Shown: positions 22,387 through 36,200 of the stretch, one piece after another
How the letters are laid out: every line of letters begins with the position of its first letter
Numbering within the stretch: the first letter of the stretch is position 1
Assembly: GCA_964019695.1 (NCBI GenBank)
Contig: OZ026518.1
Location: 82,269,950-82,333,949 of the forward strand
Origin: Loripinus fragilis
Taxonomy: Eukaryota > Mollusca > Bivalvia > Lucinida > Lucinidae
Length of the DNA stretch: 64,000 nucleotides
Direction of reading: 5' to 3'
The notes under the pieces: generated by a model
What the model was told of the DNA's origin: nothing
Seen by the model: only the letters and a program-made list of their open reading frames with translations
Databases searched by the model: none
Program-made: the position numbers and the translations under genes

Positions 22387-22818
22387 TGAGGGTATCAATT
22401 GGGTTTACTTATTAACTAAGTATATCCCTAAAATTTACCGGTTAGAGAATTTTTTGGGTAAATTTAACCAATAGTGGAATGAGAGCTTCTAGTGGTCAGC
22501 GAATTAAGCCATAAAATATAATGATAAGCGATTTTGGGGCAAAGAAATACCGAATAGCACAGTGGCGCGTTTAATCAGTTAACAAACTTGGTGGAAAACC
22601 GCTATTCTGCTATTCCACCTCGTAAATGCCTCCAGACAGGCTACTGATTTTTGGGCCTAAAATTTACTGATTTCTGGGGCCAAAATTTAACTGATTAACG
22701 ATTTGGGGGCCTCAATTTTACTACTTGGCGATTTGGGGGCATAACTTTACAAATTAGCGATCTACTGGGCCCAAGCTTTACTGATTAGCGATTTCAAAGG
22801 TACCCAATTGAGACCCTC
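22387..22818. mobile_element. TIR element (GAGGGT ends), 432 bp copy
   Basis: Ends are GAGGGTATCAATTGGGT (22388) and ACCCAATTGAGACCCTC (to 22818), one mismatch. TATCAT flanks both sides (22382-22387, 22819-22824). Its right half is a ~33 bp tandem repeat of TTTACTGATTAGCGATTT plus GGGGCC (22640-22800). No ORF. Confidence 0.85.
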
Positions 22819-23399
22819 TATCATGTATAATGGATAATGTGCAAGCGCTAGACTAAGAATTTTCTAGGAGACACTTAAGAGTAATCCGTTGTCTATTAGA
22901 TGAAGGGCGTTTACCATACTGGCTCGTAAGGGTTAACTGACTCGTAAGGGGGAGTCACTGTCGTAAGTGTTGATTTTATTCTTCTATTTAGTCTATGTCA
23001 ACATTTTAAACCCGATTTTGACTAAACACTATTAAGGCATAAAAGAAAATTCTTGTAAAGTATATTTGTGTCACTAAACCTGCCAGTAAACATGTTAAAA
23101 AGCCCCTTAACCATGTTTATTTAAGATCAAAACCAAAAAATCAACACACCTCGTCCAGGAGAAATTGATTTTTAGACTAACTACTCGGTTTTCCACTTCC
23201 GCTATTGCTTCCCATTACACAAAAATAATAACTATTGGGAAAAGCATTGCCTGATTTCTGAATATTAATCTGCAAACATTAAAAAAATGTAGAAGTCGCT
23301 AACTTACATGTTTTGCTCGTTTTATTTTCATCCCGTCACTCATATCTGGACGCTTTCGTAAGGCGACCGTTTGCATAACTTTTGATCGCCTCTTACGAC

Positions 23400-23625
23400 A
23401 TTACCACCCGTTTTTACGCCAGAAATAAGATTTCAAAGTATTTGTTATATGATAAATAGAATCTAACATTCGTGCTCTTGTTTTATTGAATTTATTAAAC
23501 TCGTTGCGAAAAAGAGATAAAATGCTCGGCAAGCCTCACACTTTATCTCTTTTTCCCTACTCGTTTAATAAATTCAATAAAACATGAACACTCATGTTAG
23601 ATCCTCTACATCTGCATAAAGGGGA
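23400..23625. mobile_element. Foldback element, second copy
   Basis: ACTCGTTGCGAAAAAGAGAT and mirror TCTCTTTTTCCCTACTCGT, with outer ATTGAATTTATTAA arms. Homologous to 21000-21195. Confidence 0.75.
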
Positions 23626-23981
23626 GCTCTCCTGTAAGATCCTTTATATATAACTTTGCCATGGCCACCAATGGGTCAGCCCATTAGATTATGTCATTTT
23701 TAGCATATGCTCAAAACCTTAATTTCAACGCCCTTTCTGATATATCCATAGGGGCTACTGAGAAGTCTATTTCTGGGTCTCATCCTTTATCATCTTCCAT
23801 ACTTTATGCATGCGAGCCATGAGGCTCTGGCGAGACTGTGTGTAAGAGGAGGCTCAACTGAGCCATTGCGGTAAGGACCATAAGGGCTTTGATGTTATCA
23901 CATGCTCTTTCCTTTTGAGTCACTGGCTATGTTAAAGTATCACCCAGAAATCATCTTGGGACTCAGATTTGCCCAAACATC

Positions 23982-23987
23982 TTTATT
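23982..23987 (-). terminator. AATAAA polyadenylation signal overlapping the stop codon
   Basis: On the minus strand the TGA stop runs straight into an AATAAA hexamer (TGAATAAAG). If used, cleavage would leave a 3' UTR of only 10-30 bases. No strong GU-rich element is visible just downstream. Confidence 0.4.
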
Positions 23988-24219
23988 CATATTACATCTT
24001 CAAGATTTTCATCAGTACTGTTGAGGCAGCTTGTTTGCTCCTCTACGCGAGCTTCTTTGTTAGTTTTACTTTCAGCAAGTTCTATTTTTGGTAAGTGTTC
24101 TCTTTTCCACACTAAGACTAGACAAACTGTGACGATTGTCATTAATGTCCCAACACAACCCAGAGTTGCCCCTAGAAACACCTGTAATTGTGATCCTGAA
24201 TCGTCGGAGAATGTGTCAG
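23987..24219 (-). CDS. Last exon: transmembrane helix and short cytoplasmic tail
   Basis: Acceptor TTTGTTTCCATTACAG ends at 24220. The exon starts in phase 1 and runs to a TGA at 23987-23989. It encodes a short acidic juxtamembrane stretch (DTFSDDSGSQ), a hydrophobic helix of about 22 residues (starting VFLGATLGC and ending CLVLVW), a basic stop-transfer KREH, and an acidic Lys/Glu-rich tail ending ENLEDVI. No ITAM, NPXY or kinase/phosphatase domain is visible. MEGF10 and Draper have much longer tails, so signalling would need a partner or an alternative last exon. Confidence 0.85.
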
Positions 24220-27200
24220 CTGTAATGGAAACAAAATGACAGCACATGAGAAATAGCGAATACTAGGTGAATGTCTTTTATAATCAAGTTTACCAGGCGG
24301 GGCTTGCCGAGCGATTCAACATGCATTCTCGAGAGCCTGGTAAACTTGATATCAAAAGACGTGAACCTGGTATTCTATTCATCATCTTACCAAGTTGATT
24401 CACTCTTCAAACTAGCGAATATGACATTATGATCGATTTTGTGTTGATTCAGCGTCATTGGAGGCGTCATTTAAAAAGTGCAAACTCATCATGAAATGAT
24501 AAAGGCAAATGCAGTGAGATAGACAACGTTTATCAGGCAACGTACAACACTCCAGTTAATATGAGAGGTAACTGATAAAATGGAATCTATAACATATGCG
24601 GAAATTCAATTTAGAAGATGCTTGCACAGCTTTGCAGTTTTCCTAGAGCTCTAGTTTTAAGTATAGATCTGACTAAACAAAAACAGTCAATCAGAACTGC
24701 CTCGGCCAATTCCGTGGAACCTGGCCACGGATGTACATCGACGGTCTACTTTGATGTCACAGAAACCATACCAACACAACAACAAGTGTAATTGCAGAAC
24801 ACGGATGGGGATACAGACAGACGCCAAAAGGTATCAGCTAATACCATGCCACTATTGTGTGTCGGGGTATAAAAACTTGCAAATGTCTATACACTATGTT
24901 AGTTGTAGGTGCAACATGGTATATTTTCATTGTACGTTTTAGGAAATGTTAAGCATTGCAAAATAACGGGAATTACATTTCAAAACACAATCAAACAAGT
25001 CAAGGGCAGTTAATTCAAGAAAATGAATGACTAGAGTAGCTGTCCTCGTCTATGATAAGTATTTTGGTGGTCTATATACCAGTTATGATTTCATTAAGAT
25101 ATTCCATATGGAAAAGGAAAACAGGTCAAAAAGCATACTTCAGATCTATCAAGGGCAGATGCATCTGGCATCTGTGATGTTTTAGCCAATATTTCGTATA
25201 GAATAAGAACTACAGGTCATAACCTATTTTTCAGATATATTAAAGGCAAATACAGTTCTTAGTCACAATATGTAACCTTTGATGTGAAACATATCTATGA
25301 AAATTCCTTTAGATATCATTAACAGTAAAGAAATATAAGACTATAAGCCATTTTTCCAATATGAAGAGGGGCAATAACTGCTAAAATGGACAGATTTAGC
25401 CCATAAATAATTCCATGCCACTCATGTAAATTTCATAAACAAATACTCAAGTTATCGATCTGAAATGGTGAACACGGATGGGGATACAGACAGACGCCAA
25501 AAGGTATCAGCTAATACCATGCCACTATTGTGTGTCGGGGTATAAAAACTTGCAAAAGTCTATACACTATGTTAGTTGTAGGTGCAACATGGTATATTTT
25601 CATTGTACGTTTTAAGAAATGTTAAGAATTGCAAAATAACAGGAATTACATTTCAAAATTTCCATTTTGGTATATTGTCAGACATCTCCTATTATGGTCA
25701 CATATCCGTAAAATTACCTTTAAGTAGCACTTTTAATATATTTATCCCCCTCATTAACTGTTTGGATGAAGCCTCTCTTTTGTTCAATGTCAAGTTTTCG
25801 CAACAATATTTCTAGAATTTGTACGAAAGCATCGAAATAGAATTATTATTAACACTAAAATGATCTAAAATATGTTTACTGAAAACAAGATTGATAACCA
25901 CTGTTGAATCTTTAAAAATGTAAAATGATTATTAAAGCCCTTTGGCCAACCTCGACACATCAATATAATGGAGCACAGTGACTCAGTTGGTAGAGCGTTA
26001 GACTGGATTTCGAAGGGCTGCTAGCTCGAGTCTCACCATCAGCGGAGTCAACGTGCCGCTAAGTACAGGCTCAACGAGGAACACCTGTCTAGCCATGACT
26101 GAAATGTTGTTGACTGGGACATAGAGAATAAAAACAAAAACACCAAGAAAGTGCTGCGAGATGTACCAAGGGTGATTTTATTTAAACGTCAGAAGATCTT
26201 TTCAATATGAAGAAGAATATAAATGCTAGCAAGTTTTTTTTAACTTTTTATAAGTTATTTCATTGTATATTCAAAAAGCAAGAAATAAGTTCATTTCTCT
26301 TGTGAAGTTTTGATTGTAAATCATGGTAGCCATCCAGTCTGACGAATCTACCGCAGGGACACATGGGGTTGAGGTGGTGATGTGAAGAAGACTTTGGTTT
26401 ACGCCAATTCATCATGACCCAACGCCTAGTGTTTGCTGGGTTAGCATCAGTATATGTTACCAGTTTGTTATGCTCCTCTCTTAACATTCTTTTTTCTTGT
26501 TACTAAAATCGTATAACAATAATATGAGTATGTGTATACGTATGCTATATGGTTGTATTGTACTACAAACCGCCAATATGGGCGATGGACATATATTTGT
26601 TTTGTGCCAGCAGACAATTCTCACGAAATATCATGCCTTATTTGTTATTTTTGAAAAAGCTGCGAATTTGAAATTGTCGTCTGCTGCAACTTATAGGTGG
26701 CGCTTTATGGTTTAAGGCTCATCCACTTACTCTGTTGACATAACTCTCCATAGAAATTTAGGGCACATCCCTCGGGGCAATGCCCTGTGCGTTTAGAACA
26801 TGTCGTGCCAGCCTTACAGACACCACACTTTGTAGCGCAGTTCACACCGAAGAAACCATCAGGGCATCCTGGAAAAGACAAACATAATGACAAGTGAGAA
26901 AAGGGCATTTCAAACGCATTTATATCCACATTATTGAAGTAAATGAGGGTTCAGAATATGGAGAAAATATTATTATCTTCTTAAGAGCATTGTTACGTAT
27001 ATACTGAACAACAAAAGAAACTTTACACTTACTTTAATCAGTAATATCTCCGCCAATTTCTATCCTATGTAAAGACAAATCATTTCAAATTAATGGGTAT
27101 GCAATTCTCAGTAGATCTTTGTAATTGAAACACAGCTGCAACATCGTGTGTTTGACTAATAGCATTTGTACAGTCGTATACGTGATCTCGTGTAGATTTT

Positions 27201-30200
27201 TTTGGCTGCAGTATAGACTATCAAAGATGGCGGACACTTGAGACAGGAACTCGTGAGTACACTTTCATTTGCAAACTATGGCATGTTTATTTACACCCAG
27301 CGGACAGTCATAGACGCTAACACGCTTAGAAAAATGGAGTTTCTGATTTTCCTATTCTCTCTGCGCAGTTTGATCTGGTAAGCTAGAGTTTGACAGAGAG
27401 AAGCGAGTGATTTGCAGAAAGTGAAAACGAAGCGGAGACCCAACCTGTTTTCTTGTCATTTTGTCTTTTAACAACAAATATCGCGATTCTTTTGCTATAT
27501 ACCATAAGCCCAGTCCTAGAAACTCACCCTCTAGTCCTGAAAGCCCAAACAAACATTCTTGGATGATTATATACGAGTCTCAAAATATCGGCCTCGATAT
27601 CGTGTAGACCACGGATCTTTTTAGGTGTGTATCGAGTAGACACAAGTATTTTTTGTGAATTATGCGACTGTGTAGACACAAGTTTTGGATACCGTGTAGA
27701 CTCATAAAAGAAACACCATCACCACGAAGCATTTTGAATGTTTTAAGCTGCCCGCTGTATTTTGAAAGCCAATATCGCCAGACTCGGCGGATGCATACCC
27801 CAATAGACTGTCTTCAAGCTGATCTGAACCTCGCAGCTTGCATTTTCCATTTTAGCTTACATACCTAAGCCTAGTCTCAAAATGAACATAAACTAACAGC
27901 TGAATTTTGACCAAGCTTGACTTAAATGATCATGGTCCCTTCATAAGATGTTTGTATGGTTCTGGTCAATTGCATGTTTAGGGCACAAGAGCTCAAAATG
28001 AATATAGAAAAATAAAATAAAAACGTCTTGTCTTATGTCACAATGCATACAACCCTTATACTTTGGCATCTAGCTTTACTCAGTGTATTTATACAATGCT
28101 TGTTCAAACTATGGACCTTGGACGAAAAAAGGCCCAATCAAGTGGTCGTGTGCTCAGCATAAGCTTATGTATATTGTGAAAACATAAACAAATCTTTTAC
28201 TTGTGAAATGTCAGGATATAGAGCTTTTTTAATTTGGTATATAACATCTGCCAGTAGATCTCTACCAAGTTCATTGAAATTTTGACCCTGTTACTAAAAT
28301 GGCCCGACTCAAGCAGTGACAATCTTTACATTGGCGTTAATGAGTACCTTTATATGCAAAGACCATGGATCTTTAATATGTATAACCATCTAGCAGACCT
28401 CTACCAAGTTTGTTATATGTCGCATGGGTTAAAAAGTGGCTAATGCTGATGTCCGTTCTAAGGAAGTGGCTCTGTTGTTGTTGATTCGTTGTTTATTGTT
28501 ACTCCCATTGTGGAATTCTGTAATTGTTATATGTTTTGTTGTGCGTTACCTTATGTAAATTCTAGTTTTGCAATCATCTTGACGGTGAAGAGAAGTCGTG
28601 TTGCGTTGCTCAGTTTGTCTTCCTGGTGTCATGTGATTGCTGTGTGGCCCTTCCTTGCAGTTTCATGGCTTTTGTCTGCAGTTTGTGATTGTGATATTCC
28701 ATTATCATATTTACTATTTTTGGTATTTACATTATTATCATTTGTGCCATGTATAATGGGTTGGTCTGCATGTTATAGTTGTAGCATAATGGCCATCTGA
28801 CAAAACCCCACCCTGGAGGTTAGACTTCTAAAAACATATGTTAAGGTTTATTTTGAGAAACCACAAATTTCATTTTGTTTAAGGCCTTGCTATTCAGTAC
28901 AAATAATCACTATATGGTATTTTACCAAATTTGGTACTGGTCCCATCCATGGGTTTTTATGTTAACACTGGCATTAACAATGAAACCTTAAACCATTTAG
29001 TATGAATCAACTAGGTATACAGCCTTGATATTTAAATGCTTTATGTAGATTCATCTATGACAGTGTTTAATTTGCTTTTTTTTTTTAGATATTTCCTTTC
29101 TAAAAAGACAGGAAAAGCATCCAATAGTAAAAGGTTTGAATTAATATTAAGTCTGAATGAAACTGCTGATCAATCAAAATTCATTACTGAACTTTGAAGA
29201 GGAGCAGTTTCTTCCATTATCTTATAACAGTCTTTCTCACATGGGCGACCCCAAGAAGATGGGTTCTCTTTTTTCTAAATATAGAATGATCAATTGATAA
29301 ATATACCCAAGATGTGATGAATTTCATTCACTGTTAATAGAATTCATAGTTTAAATATATGTCCAAATTTTTATATGTACACAGACATGAAAGTTTCACA
29401 TAAATTAAGTCCTGTCAGTAAGGTAAATTTCACTTTTAATGCTTCAGAGACATTTTTTCTAATACATGTATTATTATTCTTATTATAGGATAGAGCCCAT
29501 TGAGTATGAATGATGAAGACGGATTCAATAGAATGCTATTATTGTCAATGGGTTAGAGTTAATCTACAAGAATGTATCAACCATGTTGCAGAAGCACACA
29601 TATCAATACTTCTAATCGTGTAAACCCAAAACATGCTGGTTGAGTACATCTTTATCCGTGAACAAAGCCTTGCAAGTTCTACATTGGTGTTTGACATTCT
29701 CGTGAGTGCCTGCCATGTGACGCCTTAGCAAAAAGGTTGTTGTGAAGTTTTTGTCACATACGCTACACATTACTTTATCACCACCATGTTGTGTGAGATG
29801 TGCTTCAAGCTGGTGTTTTTCAGCAAAGCCTTGATCACAGTTGTTACACCTGTATTTTAGAGTTCCAGTATGTTTGGTATGAATTAACATGCTTTCTTAG
29901 CCTGGATATGCTCTGGTAGCTACTACCACAAAAAGGGCATAGGTGGCTTGCCATGTGGAATGATTCATCTAAGGCTTGGAATCTGAAAGTGGAAACAAAA
30001 TGAGTTATTAGAAAACAAAGATACCCAAGACCACGCACCCAGGCAGTTCAGGATCAACAGCACCACTTTTAATTGGTCATTTTGCGTTGTTGTTACTTGG
30101 GGAATCTGAAAAGGTCATGTTAAAATAAAGGACAACATAGGTTTGTGACAAATAGACATAAAGACCATCAGATAGAGAGATTTTGCTCCTCAAGCTCATA

Positions 30201-33200
30201 GACTTGGAACAGAGGTCAGGCAACCTAACCTATGGAATAAAATTTCCGCCGATACTCTATGCATACACGTTTGTTTTTGTATGTTGGTAATCTCTTTTTA
30301 CTTTGTAAATTGTGTCATTATATCATGCAAATTGTCATTTAGTAGTCGTTTCACTCGTATTTAGATTCAGATTATGTCATTTCTCGGTTTTCAAAAGGCA
30401 GAACTAGGTTGTAAATAGGCAGAACTAGGATGTCATGAGGCAGGACTGGATTGTCATAATACAAAAGTGAAAATGCTAAGTTTTTTGACGCCAGAGGGCG
30501 CACCGAATTATCGGAAATTAATAATTTCTCCCAAACAAGTAGCACTCGTTGCAAACGGTGTTATGGATGATTTCTTTTACCTAGAATTTACCCCTATGTG
30601 TTTTTTTGTTTGATTTTATTCTTTACGTCCTAGTCAACAATCTTTCAGTTACGTTGGGACGGGTCTTCCTGGGTTGAAGGATAAATGTGTCTTTCTCAAG
30701 GACATAACGCTATGACACTGGTGAGGCATGAGAAAACTTTGTACCGCCCCGCCAAGCTCGGACACAAACAACATATGTAGATCTATTACTGGGTCATTCA
30801 TTCATTCCAGCCTCACATCCGGACAAGCTTGGACATATCAATATATGAGCCGCAACACGTGATTTCCAACAATGTGGCATTTTGACATGAATAGACTCAG
30901 ATGAGCCTGTGTAGCCTAATTTTAAGCTTAGGCATTTCATGTGAATATTCAAGCAGCTGTCAAAGGCTCTGACCAGACTGCGCAAACTGGTCTGAGCCTC
31001 TCTGATCGAAAGTATCACATTGTTGGAAATCTCATGTCGCAGCTGGGAGCGCAGTGGCTCAATGGAAGAGACCTTGACTCAAGACCGAGGGGCCACGGGT
31101 TAGAGCCTCACCGGAGTCACTGCGTTGTGTCCTTGAGCAAGACACATTAATCCTAGCTTAGTACTGGTTCAACCTAGGAAGATTGGTCCCTTTATAACTG
31201 AAAGATTGTTGATGGGACGTAAAGAATCAAATCAAACAAACAAAAATCATGTCATAGCTCATTTTATGTTTTTACTGGGTCAGGATACCACAATATATAT
31301 ATCCATACTTGTCTTGACTAATTTTACCTCCCTTTATTTTTCAAGCTGACATATATATCGCAGATCTATTTTTTTCATGTTGTAGAGCTGATGCATTTAT
31401 AAAGTATAATTTTCTACAACTAAATTGACTGATTATCTATAGGAAAAAAATTTTTTTTCAACGAAATGAGAATCTCAGTCAACTCATATATATTTGAAAA
31501 ATCATAGTTATAAATAATATAATATACAATTTGTCGGTTAAATGTTTTTTTATGTGGCCGCCGCGGTATAGTGAATTGTTTTCCTTGTCTAAGCCAAGGC
31601 CGCGTGTTCGAAGAACGAATGCCATGTAAGCCTGGCAGTTGGGTGCTCCTTGGATATTAAATGAAAAAATAAACCAACCCAGACCAATACTGGTTACAGC
31701 CAAGGAATAGCCACAAAAACAGTATCATCCAAGGGGGTGGGCTCGACAGAGACAGAGACCCCTGACATGGAAAATCATAAGATGTATAGGTTTTCATAGG
31801 AATAAGCAAATGGACCCCTACCCCAGGAAAAATTAACCGGCCCATATAATTTTTTTAAGCTTCCTTTAAAATAGACAAATTGGGCCCCGCCCCACCCCCA
31901 CCCATTGTAAAATAAGGTAGACATAATTAATAAAAGAAATAACAACACCAAATGAACAGATTTGTGCCTGGTGAGACTGTGTCTTTGGTGGTCGTAAATG
32001 TGACAAGTACAAAATGAGGGTGTCAATAGGGTTTAATGATTAGCAAATAATCGCCCTAAAATTAATAGTGGAATGGGGCGTTTCAACGGTTAGCGAATTT
32101 GATGGAAAAAAAGTTATTCCATGTCGTTCTACAGTAACCCGTCTTAATGGTCTATCCGCAGTTGTCCGATTGCCCTTCAAGGTCCATCAATTAATATGAA
32201 ACATGGAAAATTTATAGACATAGATACATGTACAATTGAGCACACAGCGAAAACTGGTCAGACTTGGTTGATACAGATCCAGGCTGATCTACTGGGTGAA
32301 AGTTTCAATGATTCACAGATCACTAAACCCTGAAGCCATTGATTGATTTGTCAGTTCGTGGCTTATTTCGCTGTTAGTGCTGAAAAAAATAAGTCAAACT
32401 ACCGTTCAAGCACGTTCATGTGACAGTAACATACTTTTAATAATTTGGCAATGCATGTAACCCAAATGTATACGAGAAACCCGTAAATGAATACTTTTAT
32501 AAACAGTGAAGACCCAGATGAAATGCCACATTATGCGGCATTTCATCAAGGTCTATACTGTTTGTTAGGTTAAAAAGATCTTCAGACAAAAAAAAAACAC
32601 TACTTTTAAAAACTATAACCTGACACCCCAAGGTATGTACAGTGGCCTTTCCAAAGTTTATTGCATCAAACCAGAAGGAAAGATCCATTTGTATACACAG
32701 TAAATTGTTGGAGGTAAGAAGTGGCCGGCTAGTCATTTATTAGTGACCATGGAGCAAATATAGCTGCTAAAGTTATCTGCTGCATATAAGCATACAGGCA
32801 GATCGTGTGGACCCAGATCAGACTGTCATTTGCATCAAGTAGTCTTAAAAATTAGTTTTATCGCCCAAATGGCATAAGTAAGTAAGGTTGCAAAGATCAG
32901 GAATCGATACAATCAAGTACCACACCTGACCCAGGATACCAATGGGAAAGTGACAAACTCACAGAAGACACCACAAACGAGAGCCAAGAGGTCAGCCCTT
33001 TCCCAGCAGGTGACCACGAAGCACATATAAACAGACGCGCACAAAACATAGCAAACACAAGACAGAACAAAAACATAAAAGATCCACAAAAGAAGTACCG
33101 CCTTGGAACGGTCAGTAAAATATTTTACTGGAGGGCTTAAACCGGTTTAACGGTGCCAACCTCACCCTTAATTCAGATGTGGATCAAGACACATAGATAT

Positions 33201-36200
33201 TTGGTTTGCATGAAAGACCCCTAACTTATCAATGCATAATCTCCTAAAACATATAAATCAAGATATAACAAGGAGATAAAGCAAGGATAAGGACTCAACA
33301 GTAAATTAAACTGAATACCGGAGCAAAAGAAATCCAACAGGTAAACCCCGGTGGGCCCGACAAACAGCCAAAGCATCAGGCCCCTACCATCTCATCAATA
33401 GATAAGTCTTTAAGTCGGAACCATCATAGAGTCTGAAGTCCGACCCACCGGCGTGCAATTAAAGAGGAAAGCAAAGTTGCCAACCGTGATTGGGTTGACT
33501 ACCAAGCATGCAGTCTGTTGCAATACATTAATGTTATAGCCAATTTTTTTATAATGGGAAATTATTTTAATGAACTGCGCTGAAAAATTATTAGAGCCAA
33601 CAATCTTCTTCAACTTATACACCAAGTCACCATAGAAATCAGGTTCCGAAAGTCCTTGGCGCAAGAGAGAAGGCATGTCTTCTAAGATATTTTACAGATT
33701 TTGTCAAATGTTTGCTGATTACTGATTTTTGGGGTCATTTTTTTACTGATTAGCGATTTTGGTCCTAAATTTTACTGATTGCTGATTTTTGGGCCTAAAT
33801 TGTACTGATTAGCGATCTATGGACCTAAATTTTACTGCTTAGTGATTTTAGAGGTACCCCATTCAGACCCTCCAAAACCCCTTGTGCTGGCTTATTAGGC
33901 TCCAGGAACAGGTCAATTCTTGATAGTTCGAGGCATGGGTGGGTCTGTTAGGTGGATATTGGGTAGGGGACAGGGGTCTGAACCCCCTGGAAGATCAGAC
34001 AGTTATAGGGCTGCTTAGCGATACTGGTCACCCCTGGATATCACAAAACTTCCAAGCCAGCGTTCTTGATGTTCGGCCATCATTGGTCCACCTAAATGGC
34101 GTTTTGCTGGCAATTTAAATGGCGCTTCGCTGGCGGGCCAATGATGACACGCTTTTTATGGTATTTGGATCCTCTCTCTCCTCATCAACTATAAAAACAA
34201 AGTTGTCAGAGTTGGACCCCTCTGAAAAAAGCTTGATCTGCGCATGTGTGATTTTTTCTTCAAATAGTCAATAGTTTGATTTAAAGTCATAACAGTTTAA
34301 ATTAAAGTCATAACTGTTTATAGTATATGACCATCTTCATCTTAGGGATGAACCATCTACAATATTTAGTTTGTCTAGATGCCAAAATTCTGAGCTTTCT
34401 ACGACGTCCATTCGGTGAGAAGGCTCTATTGTGATTCCACATGTGCACAGACTCATCTCAGCCTTCTTTGCTCGCTATTGTGCTATGTTCGAAATTTCAT
34501 GATATCAGATCCTGGTGTTGGGATGTAAATAAATGCTAAGAAGGTGTTCCCTTTTTATACATGTAGAAAGGTTTGGCTTCATTGTTTGAAGACAGATCAT
34601 ATGGCATACAAGCCATCTTCTAAATATGTTGTGGGTACCTCCTCCATGCGCGCATCCAGTAAGGGGGTCAAACGGCTCCAACTCTGGCAACTTTTTTCAG
34701 TTGATGAGGGGAGAGAGAGAATCCAAATACCTTTTTTCAGTGGGCCATCATCGTCCCGCCAGCGAAACGCCATTCAAATGGCATTATGTCCTTTCGCTGG
34801 CGGGGTCATCATTGCTGCCGGAATAGTCTCCTTTCATCGTTCATATATGTAATCGTGTCCGCCTTTATTTGGAGATAATCCACAAGGTTTAGCGAGTGAA
34901 TAATCTTACATACAGGTGGACAAACATCGTATAGTTATTTTATACCACATACATCAGTGTAGACCTTGTACATAATGAGATATTGTGCTATTAAAAGCTG
35001 GTATAATGGGTTAATTTCTAATCTTTTCTTAAAATTTTAACTTGTATTTCTACTAGGTTGCTTCCCTTTAAACTTAAGACATTTTCATTTTTGTAATGTT
35101 TTCGTTGATGTTCATTTTTGTTAAGGTTTATTTAAATGAGTCTACATATATGACATTCTACATGGCTGTTTTAGCAAGAAATTTATCTTGCATCTTATAA
35201 CAAACGATTACAAGAGGACAAAAATTGAAACCAACAAGTCTTGAATTTTTTGATATATTTATCTCAAAATAAGCAAAAAGTAAGAAAAAGGGCAAAGACC
35301 AGGAATCGATACAGTTTTCGGATAAATCATTCAGTCAAAATGACTCCTGGCACCGTTTTCCGAAAAAGGGATATCCTATAAATTATAAATGAAAACGCGC
35401 CCTCTGGCGTCAAAATATATAGCATAGAAAGAAGCGCGGTATTACCGACAATATTCAATGCTTCAAATGCTTGTTTTATGTCACTTTATAATGTTGTTGA
35501 TGCTATTTATAGTTTACTTTGTACTATTTTTTAATTTTTAAGCAGCATCCGATGATCACAGCTGTTATAATAAGGCAATTCACATGATACAATGAAATAA
35601 TTTACGAAATAAAATTGCAATCTTAAAAAACAAAAACTAAATTGGACACATGGAATTTTGTTGGAGAATCCCTTCCATACTAACCACCTGAGCTATTCCA
35701 CAAGCTACCTGTGTGGTTCACAATTACTACTTTATCTCGACTTATTGGAGATGTATGTCTGATCAGAGAAATCAGCTTGGTATGGCTAACTCAAATTATG
35801 AAGAAGAAAAAAAAGATTTCGCGAAATAAAGCTGATTTCTCTGATTAGCTATCCCTGTTTTCATTTAGCCAGTGCAAGTGCTTTAAACAGTAACCCATTT
35901 AACCATTGGCGCCCTTGCCTGAGGTGACTGTCCCTGCGACATCATATTAATATCACTTTAACACACATAGTGCTAACAGCCATCATAAGAGATCTTCTAC
36001 ATGTAGCAACCAAAAAGGAATACATGAACTACTTGTTGGTGTGATTGGGATACATGTAATTGCCCCCAATTTTTAAACCCTATTAGATGTGATAGGGGTT
36101 TGAAAAAATAAGTGATCACTAGACTTTTGATTAAAAAAAAACTTGGACAGCTCGCAAACAGAAAAAAAACGGATAAAGTTGGACACAAACACATAGTCCA

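Noticed and set aside
22640..22800. CRISPR-like array of ~33 bp repeats
   Set aside because: The units are directly adjacent with no unique spacers, sit inside a TIR element and decay gradually; the setting is eukaryotic.
33410..33676. Ordinary host gene exon
   Set aside because: The peptide and its 3' region belong to a repeated LINE-like element whose 3' part is found at two other places in the window.
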